Assembly (NCBI RefSeq): GCF_026168105.1
Contig: NZ_LBMW01000001.1
Span: 310,001 to 374,000 of the forward strand
Direction: 5' to 3'
Source: Streptomyces hygroscopicus
Lineage (GTDB): Bacteria > Actinomycetota > Actinomycetes > Streptomycetales > Streptomycetaceae
DNA length: 64,000 nt
Part shown: one piece after another, positions 1-8,747 of the stretch
Position numbering within the stretch: position 1 is the first letter of the stretch
Layout of the letters: every line of letters begins with the position of its first letter
Notes under the pieces: generated by a model
Seen by the model: the letters and a program-made list of their open reading frames with translations, nothing else
Told to the model about the DNA's origin: nothing
Databases searched by the model: none
Program-made: the position numbers and the translations under genes

Positions 1-318
1 CCCGAGAAGGCTGCTGCGCGCGAACTGTGGGAGGAGGCCGGGCTGGAGGCCTCCTCCGTACGGGCCATCGGGTTGCTCCATGCGGATACCGGTCTGATCG
101 AGACCGGCATCCACGTCTGCTGTGCGAGCGTGCTTCCCGGGGAGCGCGAGGCCGCCCGGCCGGAGTCGATGGAGTCGGTGGCCGCACCTGTGTGGGTCTC
201 GCAAGATGAGATGCTGGAGCTGGTGCGGCTGGGGCGCATCAGCTGCAGTCTCACGATCGCTGCCTTCACACTGGTGGCCGCCGACCGGAATGCGCTGCCG
301 CCGGTGGCTAGAGGGTGA
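1..318 (+). CDS. Nudix hydrolase, C-terminal part (truncated by window edge)
   Basis: The reading frame is open from base 1 and ends in TGA. The first codons read PEKAAARELWEEAGL, the second half of a Nudix box (REUXEEXGU core), which binds the metal that activates water for hydrolysis of nucleoside diphosphate-X substrates. Only about 105 residues are visible, so the substrate cannot be named. Its last 11 bases overlap the 3' end of the convergent 407-aa gene. The family call is firm because of the Nudix box; the rest is unspecific. Confidence 0.8.
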   Translation, partial: PEKAAARELWEEAGLEASSVRAIGLLHADTGLIETGIHVCCASVLPGEREAARPESMESVAAPVWVSQDEMLELVRLGRISCSLTIAAFTLVAADRNALPPVARG

Positions 319-1531
319 CCACGCGGTCGAGCGGATCGAGGTCCTTCACCGGTCGCCGGGCAGCCTGGATCCAGTTGGCTTCCCCCGCCCCGGTCGGACG
401 GTTCATCACATGGAACGACAGGTTCCGGGTAGTGTCGGCAGCCGCTGTCTGGATTTCCAGACCCGCTCCCAGCCGGCCCGTCGTCGGGTCCTCGTCCAAG
501 CCGAAGCGCATCAGACGGGCCTCGCCCTGCAGGTGGTCCCACGCCTGGCCACCGCGGGCTCGGAACGTGCGGTCGAACGCCTCCAGCATCCACGAGCTGA
601 ACTCGTCGACAGCGGCCCGCAGGACCGGGACGTCCGGCTGCAGGCCCCGGCGCAGCCGCGCCAGCTCCCGCACCAGGGCGTTGCGGGACGGCTGCGCCGT
701 CGCCTCGAACAGAACCTCGACAGGGAGCTGCGACAACAGGAAATTGTCCAGCATCGCCGCGGGCAGCTGGGCCTGTTCCAGAATACGGCGGCTTCGCGAG
801 GTCGGGATCGTATCCGGTGCATCGCGCGGGCCGGCCATACCGACGTTCAACGCCGAGGGGAGACCCTGCCGATAGGACTCACCGGCCCAGTCGTCCACCG
901 ACTGCAGGGCCAGAACCACCTCCGCGCCTGCCCTCGGGGACGTCATCCGGAAGTGGTCCAGCCAGTCACGGAGCGACTTGTAGTACAGCACCTCCTGGTC
1001 CCTGGCCCACAGCAGAGCAGCGTCCAGGACCGCCCGGGTATCGCCTCGTGCCTGCTGGAGTCCCAGCTCCAGCCGATGCAGCACACCGGACTTGAAGGCA
1101 GCCTCCACCACCTTCCCCTCGTACGGCACGAAGTGCTCGGCCGCCATCGCCTCCAACTGGTCCACATAGGCGGGGGAGGGTACGTTGTCGACGTGCTTGG
1201 CCGCGTGTTCGTCCCTGATCCTTTGCAGTGTGTACCCCGCCCGGCGGGCCACCCGGATCCGGCCCGCTTCCAGCAGCGGGGCGAGATCCGCAAGCACGGT
1301 GCCTGCTGCGGCGTTCTCCACTTCCTGAGCTTCCCGGCCCGAGACGAGGGCACGGAAGTACTTGTTGTTGAGGCTCTGCGAGTCCCCGATCAGTAAGGTG
1401 TCCGCGAAGAGCACGTGCAGGAGTACGCGCGAGCGCAGATCCGGGGCCCTGTCAATCGGTGTCGCGGCGTGCGGCTCGACGTCGGAAAGGAAGATGCTCT
1501 CCTCGCCCGTCGTCAAAGTCTCTTCGTTCAC
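308..1531 (-). CDS. Uncharacterised 407-aa protein with a TTA codon
   Basis: GTG start at 1531, preceded by GGAAGGG about 10 bases upstream. I recognise no domain. The protein is soluble, rich in Arg, Leu and Glu, without signal peptide or membrane span, and looks mostly helical in the middle (LLWARDQEVLYYKSLRDW). Codon 46 is TTA (complement of 1394-1396), rare in Streptomyces and read by the developmentally controlled bldA tRNA, so translation may depend on bldA. It is transcribed divergently from the Trypco1-like gene with only 62 bases between starts, which suggests shared control or a joint role. That link is inference. Confidence 0.75.
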   Translation of the reverse strand: MNEETLTTGEESIFLSDVEPHAATPIDRAPDLRSRVLLHVLFADTLLIGDSQSLNNKYFRALVSGREAQEVENAAAGTVLADLAPLLEAGRIRVARRAGYTLQRIRDEHAAKHVDNVPSPAYVDQLEAMAAEHFVPYEGKVVEAAFKSGVLHRLELGLQQARGDTRAVLDAALLWARDQEVLYYKSLRDWLDHFRMTSPRAGAEVVLALQSVDDWAGESYRQGLPSALNVGMAGPRDAPDTIPTSRSRRILEQAQLPAAMLDNFLLSQLPVEVLFEATAQPSRNALVRELARLRRGLQPDVPVLRAAVDEFSSWMLEAFDRTFRARGGQAWDHLQGEARLMRFGLDEDPTTGRLGAGLEIQTAAADTTRNLSFHVMNRPTGAGEANWIQAARRPVKDLDPLDRVVTL

Positions 1532-1593
1532 CGGCCGTTCACCCTTCCAGACCAGATTTGTGTCTCGAGCATTACAGCATCAAGGAGGAGAAA

Positions 1594-1971
1594 TTGTCAG
1601 AGATTGTCCAAGTGGAAACACCTGAGGGAAGTCTCTGGGTACGCATCGAGGAGCGCGGCGGTCCCAGGGATACGGCCTTTGGCGGCAGGTACCGACTGGA
1701 TGATCTCCCTGGTACGCTGCAGACCGTCGTCGGCAATGTGCGCTCGGGACTGCGGAGAGCCGCTCCGGACGAGGTTACGCTCGAATTCGGAATCGAACTG
1801 GCCATCAAGGCCGGTGCTTTGGTGAGTGCGGTGACAAGCGCGGGCGGGAAGACCACCCTCAAGGTCTCGGCGACCTGGAGGAAGGGCGGCGAACCCGATC
1901 TCCAATTGACCGCGGCCGGCCGACCCGAAGAACCTGACGAAGCGAACGAACCCGATTCCCCCGTCACTTGA
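1594..1971 (+). CDS. Trypco1-like (CU044_2847-type) small protein
   Basis: The start is TTG 1594, chosen because AAGGAGG lies 5 bases upstream at 1582-1588 and no ATG fits; this gives 125 aa. The layout resembles proteins carrying the trypsin-co-occurring domain 1: an N-terminal strand (VQVETPEGSLWVRIEE), a central VTLEFGIELAIKAGALV segment and a basic strand (TLKVSATWRKG), followed by an acidic Pro/Glu tail. Such domains are described next to trypsin-like proteases and in signalling or conflict gene sets; their biochemical role is not established. The neighbouring 407-aa gene is divergent, and a secreted S1 protease lies 265 bases downstream in convergent orientation. Confidence 0.65.
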   Translation: MSEIVQVETPEGSLWVRIEERGGPRDTAFGGRYRLDDLPGTLQTVVGNVRSGLRRAAPDEVTLEFGIELAIKAGALVSAVTSAGGKTTLKVSATWRKGGEPDLQLTAAGRPEEPDEANEPDSPVT

Positions 1972-2235
1972 ATCACTCCCGTTTCGAAAGTGCGACGGGG
2001 CCGACGGGCGTCTCGCGCGGCCAATTGCATCGGGCGGTCAAGGGGGACCCTCTGGAATCCGGTGAGGACGGCGGCGCGCATCTGTTCCGCCGTCACGCAC
2101 TCCTGTTCCGCGGGGGCCGACGGCCGGGAAGAGCCGTCGACCCGCACCGAAGGCCGTCGGCGCGACCGTCTCCACGCATGCGGCGTGTCCACACCGTCAC
2201 CGGGACGAGGTGAACACGCCGTGGATGCACACGGG

Positions 2236-3303
2236 TTACGGAATGCCGGCACCCTCCGCGGCCAACGCCGCCGTCACCGGCTGGAAGAAGGTCTCGCCGC
2301 CCGAGGTGCAGTCGCCGCTGCCGCCCGAGGTCATCCCGATCGCCGCGTCGCCGTCGAAGAGGGCACCGCCGCTGTCGCCGGGCTCGGCGCACACGTTCGT
2401 GTCGATCAGGCCCGAGACCGTACCCTCCTGGTAGTTCACGGTGGCGTCGAGCCCGGTGACCGATCCGCCGTACACGCCTGTGGTGCTGCCGCTGCGCTGC
2501 ACCTGCTCGCCGACGTAGGCGTCTGCGGCGCGGGTGATCTGCTGTGCGCTGCCGTCGTACAGGTCCACCGCGCTGGGGTGGTCGGCGCCGGGGTCGTCGT
2601 ACTGGACGAGGGCGTAGTCGGTGCCGGGGAACTGCGAGTCGACGGTCTGACCGATCTCCCCGCCGCCCTGGGAGTCGGACCAGGTCGAGGAGGCGTTGCC
2701 ACAGTGTCCGGCGGTCAGGAAGTAGGGAGCACCGCCCACGGACACGTTGAAACCGAGCGAACAGCGCACTCCGCTGCCCCAGATCGCGTCACCGCCGGCG
2801 GCCAACGGCTTGAAGGGCGAGGCCGTATGCCTCAGAACGGCCTTGTCACCCAGGGAGTTGACCACAGCTGCGAGCCGAGTGCGCTTGGCTCCGGTGACCG
2901 TGGGGTCGGCAGTGACGACCACCTTGTCCTGGCGGGGGTCGAGTGCCCACGCGGTGCCGACGATCCGGGCCTGCTTGGCCAAGGTGACGGCTGCCGCGTG
3001 GAGTTGGGCCGCGGAGTAGCGCACCACTCTGGGCACCGCGCCTGCGCCGCGGACCTGCTGGGCCGCCGACGGGTCGGTGATGTTGACGACCAGCTGCCGG
3101 GATTGCGCATCGTAGTAGGAGCCGGCGGCACGGTCGCCCAGCTGGGCGACGACGGCCGCGGCGGACTTGGCCTGGACTGCCACCGAGGCGGGCGCGGCGG
3201 TGGCCGCGTCGGCGCCGGGCAGCAGAACGGCTGTGGCGGCGAGTGCCGCCGCGCCCGTCCCCGTGATGGCGAGGCGGACGGTGGATATCCGACGGTACGT
3301 CAC
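2236..3303 (-). CDS. Secreted streptogrisin/alpha-lytic-type serine protease (S1)
   Basis: A GTG start at 3303 with AGGAGGT 6 bases upstream gives 355 aa. Residues 1-38 form a signal peptide (basic start, long Ala-rich hydrophobic run). About 40-165 is a pro-region of the kind needed to fold this family, and the mature domain follows. The catalytic triad is visible as His200 (LTAGHCG), Asp229 (GTDYALV) and Ser311 (GDSGGAL), with six cysteines in or beside the mature domain. It should be exported, self-process and degrade extracellular protein. The next gene is another secreted protease on the same strand, about 550 bases upstream. Confidence 0.93.
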   Translation of the reverse strand: MTYRRISTVRLAITGTGAAALAATAVLLPGADAATAAPASVAVQAKSAAAVVAQLGDRAAGSYYDAQSRQLVVNITDPSAAQQVRGAGAVPRVVRYSAAQLHAAAVTLAKQARIVGTAWALDPRQDKVVVTADPTVTGAKRTRLAAVVNSLGDKAVLRHTASPFKPLAAGGDAIWGSGVRCSLGFNVSVGGAPYFLTAGHCGNASSTWSDSQGGGEIGQTVDSQFPGTDYALVQYDDPGADHPSAVDLYDGSAQQITRAADAYVGEQVQRSGSTTGVYGGSVTGLDATVNYQEGTVSGLIDTNVCAEPGDSGGALFDGDAAIGMTSGGSGDCTSGGETFFQPVTAALAAEGAGIP

Positions 3304-3853
3304 GTATGACCTCCTGCGGGGGGTGTCCCACGCCTGCTCGGCAGGCCGGGGCCGGAGGGATGAGGAGCATGGACGCCCCCAGAGAGTTGCGAGGGGCGTG
3401 TGCATGCCAAATGCTGGGGTGTCGACGAGTATCGCGATGCGCTGCGCGTGCCCACAAGGCGCTCTTTGGGCCGCACCCCGGTTTGGCCCGGCGGCCCGTC
3501 CGGCTGCGAACAAGGGCTCGTCAGGCGCCTGCGAGACCGGGCGCGGTGACGGACCGTGGCCGCACCACTCGGTGTGCGCCTACGCGCCGTGCACCACCGG
3601 CTGACCGGATGGCGATGGTTCCGTCCGCTATGCGGAGCGGCGGTCCAGGCACCGGTCGCGAAAGACGAGCGGCACCGTCGGTGCGGGCACGTCTCACCGG
3701 TCAGGCGTCGGTGGCAAGCAGGCGGCGCGGATCCGGTGCTCGACTCCGGTGCCGACGGCGTGTGTCAGCTCAGCGGTGTGTTCGTCGCTTGCGGATGTCA
3801 GCCGCGGGCCGTCGCTTTCCGGTTCGGCTGCCGGTTCCGGCTGCTGCGTGCCA
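3304..3853. other. Intergenic, no gene seen
   Basis: This interval between the S1 protease start and the S53 protease stop holds only the protease ribosome binding site and presumably its promoter. The open frames here are GC-rich shadows without start signals or recognisable protein. Confidence 0.5.
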
Positions 3854-5062
3854 TCACGACCCGGGGCGCAGTCCGTCGACACCGTCGGGGGTGCCGATAC
3901 CGGTGGGGGCGTCGTAGCCCGGGCCGGCCGAGTAGGGGCCGGCGTGGCCGGTGATGATGTCGTTGAAGGCCTGCGGGCGGGCGTAGGGGTAGGAGTTGGG
4001 GTAGGTGCCGGGTGCGGGGTTGCCGGCCAGGGCGTACATCGCGGCCAGCAGCGGGGAGGACACACTGGTGCCGCCGGCAATGAACCATCCGGAGGCACCT
4101 GAATTGATGGGAACCGAGTCATAAACCGCAAGGCCGGTGGCCGGATCCGCGACCGCTGAGACATCGACGGTGGTGCGCTTGGCGGGGCAGATGGTGTCGT
4201 GCTGGAAGGGCGGCTTGGGCTCGTAGCGGGAACAGCCGCATCCGGTGCCGCTCCAGGCGGTCTCGGCCCAGCCGCGCCGGTTGTTCGCGCGGCTCAGCGT
4301 GGTACCGCCCACCGAGGTGACGTACGGGGAGACGGAACGGTAGACCGGTACCCCTCCGGTGTCGCCCGAGGCAAAGGTGAAGGCGACGCCGGGGTGGCCG
4401 CTGAAGTGGAAGTCGAAGTCCCTCTCGATGGATGTCTCAGGCACGAACCAGCTGCTGTTGATGAACTTCGTGCCCAGCGCGACGGCTTGGTCGATTCCGG
4501 CGATCTGGTCGCTGAAGAGGGCGCTGTCGTTTTCGACGACCAGGATGTGACAGTCAGAGCAGGCGGCGCTCACCGTGTCCACGTCGATGGACTCCTCGAA
4601 CGACCAGACCGGGTCGACGGCGGACGGGAGAACAGTTCCGCCGCGCTGGTTGACGACACGGAGGCAGCCGTTGGCCTTGGTGCACGGCGGAAGGCTGAAC
4701 CGGCGACGGTAGACGGCCAGATCGCTCTCCAGGTGGGGATCGTGGAAGGCGACGGTGATCGCCACGGTACGGCCCTCGCCGTGCCGGCCGAACAGGTTGT
4801 AGGCGCTGCGGATGTCCGAGGGGCCGAGGCCGGCCGGGTTCCTGCCCTGCGGAAGCGACGGGACGGGCTTCACGTCGGTGCGCATCATGGCCAGACAGGC
4901 CGTGTGGCTCTGATCGGACGGCTGGGGGCAGACGCGGACGGCGGTCGACCGACGGAGTCCGACGGCCGAGATGTGAGTCCCGGCGTGCGCGGAGAGTGCG
5001 GCCGGTCCCACCAGCGCGAGGGCCATGACCAGCAGCGAACGGATCGGGCGGGCGTGGTACAT
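3854..5062 (-). CDS. Secreted S53 (sedolisin-type) peptidase
   Basis: ATG 5062 has GGAGA 5 bases upstream and encodes 402 aa with a signal peptide (about 1-28). The sedolisin pattern is present: Glu156 and Asp160 (FEESIDVD), an oxyanion-type Asp234 (FASGDTG) and the nucleophile Ser333 in GGTSVSSP. Cysteines cluster at 168-171 and 275-292. The C-terminal PTGIGTPDG motif is typical of the family. The protein is shorter than pseudomonapepsin-type precursors because the pro-region (about 30-80) is short. Acid-active extracellular proteolysis is what the family does; the natural substrate is unknown. Confidence 0.88.
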   Translation of the reverse strand: MYHARPIRSLLVMALALVGPAALSAHAGTHISAVGLRRSTAVRVCPQPSDQSHTACLAMMRTDVKPVPSLPQGRNPAGLGPSDIRSAYNLFGRHGEGRTVAITVAFHDPHLESDLAVYRRRFSLPPCTKANGCLRVVNQRGGTVLPSAVDPVWSFEESIDVDTVSAACSDCHILVVENDSALFSDQIAGIDQAVALGTKFINSSWFVPETSIERDFDFHFSGHPGVAFTFASGDTGGVPVYRSVSPYVTSVGGTTLSRANNRRGWAETAWSGTGCGCSRYEPKPPFQHDTICPAKRTTVDVSAVADPATGLAVYDSVPINSGASGWFIAGGTSVSSPLLAAMYALAGNPAPGTYPNSYPYARPQAFNDIITGHAGPYSAGPGYDAPTGIGTPDGVDGLRPGS

Positions 5063-5283
5063 GACTCTCCTTCAGGCTGAACGGCCGACACCTGCTCGGG
5101 CCCGCGCAGCCCGGCCTGCGCGGCCGCGGCCACACCCGTCCCCTTGCGGCGTCAGCAGCGGTCCACGCGTGCCCGGACGGCGTCACCACCGGTCTGCGCG
5201 TCCCGGCGCGGCGCCTGTGGTGCCGCCCCCTGTCCGCGCCACCGCGGGCAGCTCCCGCCATGGCCCGCGAGCCGTCCAACTGG

Positions 5284-6117
5284 CTAATGCAGCACTACGG
5301 CCATGTTTCCGTAAGCGGCGTAGGCGTCAGTGAACCGGCCCAGAGGAATGACGTGTTTGCCCCGGGCCGGGTCGTTGACCGTCACAGTGCTGCCGGAATA
5401 GGCGGTGACGACTACAGCGTGTTCCGCGGGCCCCGCGTATGGAATACGGGCTCCGTCATAGGCCGTGTACGACGTGGTTGCCGCTCGGCGCCAGAAGTAG
5501 TCGACCCAGACGATCGCAGGATGCCCCTGGGAGACCTGGCTCCGTAGCTGGTCAAGTGAGACACCTTGTCCAGCCGCAAGCACGTTCAGGCCGAAGGAGC
5601 GGGCCGCTGCCGCCACGGGCGGGTAGTACACACCGAATCCCGTACCGGCTTTCTGGGAGCCGTTAGGATCTCCTACGAAGCTGCGGAAGGGGTTCCCCGA
5701 CAACGCCCCGGATCGACCGAACTGGTAGTGCGTTCTGTCGATCCCGAACTGCTTCAGGATCGCCTGGTCCCCGGTTCGGATGCCTCGCGCGCCTAGCACC
5801 ATCCGGAGAGACGCCGCCTCGCAGGTGTTGTTCAACTGCATCCCGTACAGCGGGACTTCACTCGCCCTTGCCGTCGAGTGCGATGCGCTCGGAGACGTCG
5901 ACGGCTTCGGAGCGGCATGCTGCGACGGCTGAGACGTCATCGACGGCGGCGAGCTGGTGCGGTCGTTCGGCAGCGTGGGTCCGGGGGCCAGCGCCGGGGC
6001 CGAGGCGCCTGACACAAGGACGATGGCGCCCGCGGCCATGCCCCCGAGCATCGTCAGGCCGATGCGGAGGGCAGAGCGTATTCGAGGTTCCAGCTTCTGC
6101 AAGGGCTTCGCTCGCAC
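5284..6117 (-). CDS. Secreted or anchored C39-like cysteine peptidase
   Basis: GTG 6117 is preferred because GAGGAGG lies 6 bases upstream; a GTG eight codons earlier (6141) has no such site. The 277-aa product has one hydrophobic segment near residues 17-42, a Ser/Pro/Thr-rich linker (about 45-85), then a papain-fold domain: catalytic Cys99 (NNTCEAAS), His233 (PAEHAVVV) and Asn248/Asp249 (VNDPARG). This matches the Peptidase_C39_2 group, which includes peptidases and related proteins unlinked to bacteriocin export. No ABC transporter or leader peptide is nearby, so a bacteriocin role is not supported. Confidence 0.82.
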   Translation of the reverse strand: MRAKPLQKLEPRIRSALRIGLTMLGGMAAGAIVLVSGASAPALAPGPTLPNDRTSSPPSMTSQPSQHAAPKPSTSPSASHSTARASEVPLYGMQLNNTCEAASLRMVLGARGIRTGDQAILKQFGIDRTHYQFGRSGALSGNPFRSFVGDPNGSQKAGTGFGVYYPPVAAAARSFGLNVLAAGQGVSLDQLRSQVSQGHPAIVWVDYFWRRAATTSYTAYDGARIPYAGPAEHAVVVTAYSGSTVTVNDPARGKHVIPLGRFTDAYAAYGNMAVVLH

Positions 6118-6367
6118 ACTCGACCTCCTCGGAGTGGACACGGTCAGCCACTTCTCGTGACTTTATGTGTCCGGCCTGGAGGGAGCTCTTCGTGCTACGC
6201 CATACGGGCGAAGCGGGACTCGGCGGCGCGACACCTTCCCGGTCGAGGCAGCTGCCCGACTGATTCGGCAGAAGGCGCCGGCCGGGCACGTACCGCATCG
6301 GTGGCCCCTGATCTGCAGCGGCGTCCTCCGCCGACCCGAGGTCGCTTCCTGACGGCGCGCGACAAGC

Positions 6368-6396
6368 GGCCTCGGCATCGAAGAGATGCCGAGGCC
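6368..6396. terminator. Perfect 12-bp stem-loop
   Basis: GGCCTCGGCATC and its exact reverse complement flank the 5-base loop GAAGA. It lies 23 bases beyond the stop codon of the minus-strand Pro/Gln-rich gene, the expected position for its transcription terminator. There is no U tract, as is common in Streptomyces. Confidence 0.7.
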
Positions 6397-6418
6397 ACCA
6401 GGTGAGGGGAACGAGGCC

Positions 6419-7000
6419 CTACTGCTGCGGCTGCTGCGGCTGCTGCGGCTGCTGCGGCTGCTGGGGTTGCTGCGGCTGCTGGGGTTGCTGCGGCTGCTGG
6501 GGTTGCTGCGGCTGCTGCGGCTGCTGCGGCTGCTGGGGTTGCTGCGGCTGCTGCGGGAGTTGCGGGTTCTGTGGAATCTGCGGGAGTTGCGGGTTCTGTG
6601 GAATCTGCGGGAGTTGCGGAATCTGCGGGACCTGCGGTTTCTGGGGCTGTTGCGGCTTCTGCGCCGGCGGCAGCTGTGGCACATTGGCCAGCTTGGCGCA
6701 GTTCACCTTGGCGAACTTCGAGCTGACGATGTAGCTGTCGTTCGGGAGCCCTGTGAACTCGAAGTGGCCGTCAGGGGTGGTTGTAAAGGTTCCCACCACG
6801 GCGCCCGCGGAATTCCTGGCCGTGACCAGCTCGTTGGCTGGGAATCCGGTGCCTGACACTCCGAAGAAGTTGCCTGGGCCGGATGTCAGGGCACATGAGA
6901 AGTCGTTGTGGGGAGCCGCATCAGCCGCTGGGGCGGCGACGACCAGCCCTCCCGCGAGTGCAGCGGCCACTACTGCAGCCGATATCATCGTCTTCCTCAT
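6419..7000 (-). CDS. Secreted protein with Pro-Gln repeat tail
   Basis: ATG 7000 follows GGGAG about 7 bases upstream; the longer frame to 7048 lacks a binding site. The 193-aa product has a signal peptide (1-29, [18 protein letters not shown]), a small domain with two cysteines (about 30-110; SCALTSGPG and KVNCAKL) and a C-terminal tail of about 75 residues made only of P, Q, L, I, N, V and K, ending in PQQ triplets. The N-terminal domain has the compact beta-like pattern of small exported actinobacterial proteins. No function is assigned; a surface-exposed or wall-spanning stalk is one possibility. Confidence 0.8.
   Translation of the reverse strand: MRKTMISAAVVAAALAGGLVVAAPAADAAPHNDFSCALTSGPGNFFGVSGTGFPANELVTARNSAGAVVGTFTTTPDGHFEFTGLPNDSYIVSSKFAKVNCAKLANVPQLPPAQKPQQPQKPQVPQIPQLPQIPQNPQLPQIPQNPQLPQQPQQPQQPQQPQQPQQPQQPQQPQQPQQPQQPQQPQQPQQPQQ
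6422..6640. repeat. CTGCTGCGG-type 9-bp repeat encoding the Pro-Gln tail
   Basis: About 13 near-identical 9-bp units (6422-6550) encode PQQ on the minus strand, followed inward by two copies of a longer unit encoding LPQIPQNPQ. The array runs straight into the TAG stop, where CCG becomes TAG. It is prone to length change by slippage. Confidence 0.9.
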
Positions 7001-8027
7001 CAGTTTCTCCCATCTCTGAGGGGAAGTCAGGAGCTGACTAGAAGCCACTGTGTCGAGCTAGGCATTGTGCATGAATCGGCCTGCGCTGCTTTCTGAGTAA
7101 TGGTGGTTCTCGGCGCTGTCGTGCGCGCGATCCCGAGCGATTCGGAGGCTGCTTGTTTCCGGCACAGCACCGGCGGCGTTCTTTGGGCTGCCGTGCATGC
7201 GCTCGCGGTCATCCTAGGGACGGTCGGGGGGTGACGTGTGTTCCAGGAACTCAGTCATGAGCCTGGCTGAGTGTTGCTGTACAATCGCCCGCGCATCAAA
7301 CGGTCTGCCGCGCGAACGGCTGTCACACTCGCAACGCGCAAGGGTTGAAGGACACCGAGACCCACTGGCTCGGCTCATGGTCCTCACCTCAACCGCGTGC
7401 ATTCTCGAATACGCCTAGGCCACGTGCACTATGAGTGCTTGGAAGACGGTTCCGGGCTCCTGACCGGCCGCCCTCACTCTTCCAGACCAACACAGATCCA
7501 CGCGTGATGCATCTGCTGGAGAAGAGTCCGGGCAGGGGCTCGGCCACTCCGGCCCGCAGCACAAGGGAGTTAGGGCCACGCAATCGGCCCGGCCTTTTCC
7601 TTTGCGGGCTCCGCGTTCGTACCATCCTCGAGCGGGAACTTCAACTGCACTGCGAGCGAGCATGCTTGCAGGGCCGCGCAGAAACCCGGCAAACAGTTGC
7701 CCGCCCAACGGAAATCCCCCGGCTCGTTGAGCCAGGAGCACCCTCATCGGCTGACGCTGCAGAGTCACGAGGATCCGCAGGTTGAACGCTCGGGCCTGGA
7801 AGGGGCGTCCGCACTCGTCGCCGCGGCCCCGTGTCGCTGTCGGCGGCCAAGGGAGGGAGTGGGCCGGTGAGGGCCGCTGGAATAACCCACCCCGACCTGG
7901 GGCACTCGGGACGCGTCGTCGAAGCGCCGATGATCGCGCACGGCCGCCTACGCGACCGTACGACTACGTTGAGTAATCACCGCGGATCCTGGACGCACGG
8001 ATCGCGGCCACGCGAGAGGAGAGCGAC
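7001..8027. other. About 1 kb without a supportable gene
   Basis: Open frames on both strands lack ribosome binding sites and third-position GC bias. The base composition is less GC-rich than in neighbouring genes. It holds the promoter of the Pro/Gln-rich protein on one side and that of the 77-aa gene on the other. No RNA gene or repeat was recognised. Confidence 0.5.
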
Positions 8028-8261
8028 ATGACGAGCAGCACCGAGACCGGTAAGGTCACCGGCACTCTGGACAAGGACTACGACCTGGTCTGGTACGTGG
8101 AGTCGTGCCTGAACAACGCCCTACGTCTGGAGGCCTACATCGGCGACGCGGAGCGCGAGAACGACAGCCAGCTGGCGGAACTCTTCCGCAAAGCCCAGGC
8201 AGACAGCCGCAAGGGCGCCGAGATGGGCAAGGAACTGCTGCGGACCCGGCTCGCCGGCTGA
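8028..8261 (+). CDS. Small acidic helical protein, unknown
   Basis: ATG with GGAGAG 6 bases upstream; 77 aa, rich in Glu, Asp and Lys. The sequence (YDLVWYVESCLNNALRLE, then LAELFRKAQADSRKGAEMGK) predicts two long amphipathic helices with one Cys and no membrane span. I recall similar short conserved proteins in Streptomyces but know no function. It stands alone, with 486 bases to the next gene. Confidence 0.7.
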   Translation: MTSSTETGKVTGTLDKDYDLVWYVESCLNNALRLEAYIGDAERENDSQLAELFRKAQADSRKGAEMGKELLRTRLAG

Positions 8262-8747
8262 CTCACACACGCAACCGGCACAGGTCGCCGGAGCGGCGTC
8301 AGGACAGCTGCCCGAGGCGAGGCCGAGGTGGCACCGCCTGCTGCACCGCGAGCGCCGCCCGCTCCAGCAGGCGGATGTCCAAGGAGCGGCCGCGGTCGGC
8401 GGAACACCTGACGGGACGCATCGGCGTGCTCGTGCACGGCGTTGCCGTGTCCGGAGCCAGGCGCCGTGACGCTGTGTCCGCGCACGAGGTACGACGTGAC
8501 CGGCCGCCCCGTCCCACGCTGCTGCCGGGCAGCGCTGGGTGCTCGGACGACTCATGACCCACACCATGCACGAGGACCGGAGGCCACCCGTGAGCAAAGG
8601 GGTCCGTTGGGCACACGGTGTCGTCAGTTCTGGAAGCGGGCGTACACAGGAGCGGTCGGACGGTCTTGGCTCTCCACCGTCCCAGCCGGGATGCGAGCCG
8701 GCAGATCGAGCAGAGCAAGACGGTGTGAAGGGGTGGCTGGAGGACCG
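8262..8747. other. Intergenic, nothing recognised
   Basis: Frames here show no start signals or recognisable family. The region must contain the promoter of the downstream three-gene operon; GGAGG at 8740-8744 is its first ribosome binding site. Confidence 0.4.

Noticed and set aside
1594-3303. Trypco1 protein and S1 protease as one functional pair
   Set aside because: The protease is a secreted streptogrisin with signal and pro-region, convergent to the Trypco1 gene. The trypsins reported with Trypco domains are usually intracellular, so proximity may be chance.
6422-6640. CRISPR-like array
   Set aside because: Units are 9 bp, contiguous and coding for Pro-Gln; there are no spacers and no cas genes.
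7415-7768. 117-aa minus-strand frame in the 7-8 kb gap
   Set aside because: No start signal, mixed codon use and no family; probably non-coding.
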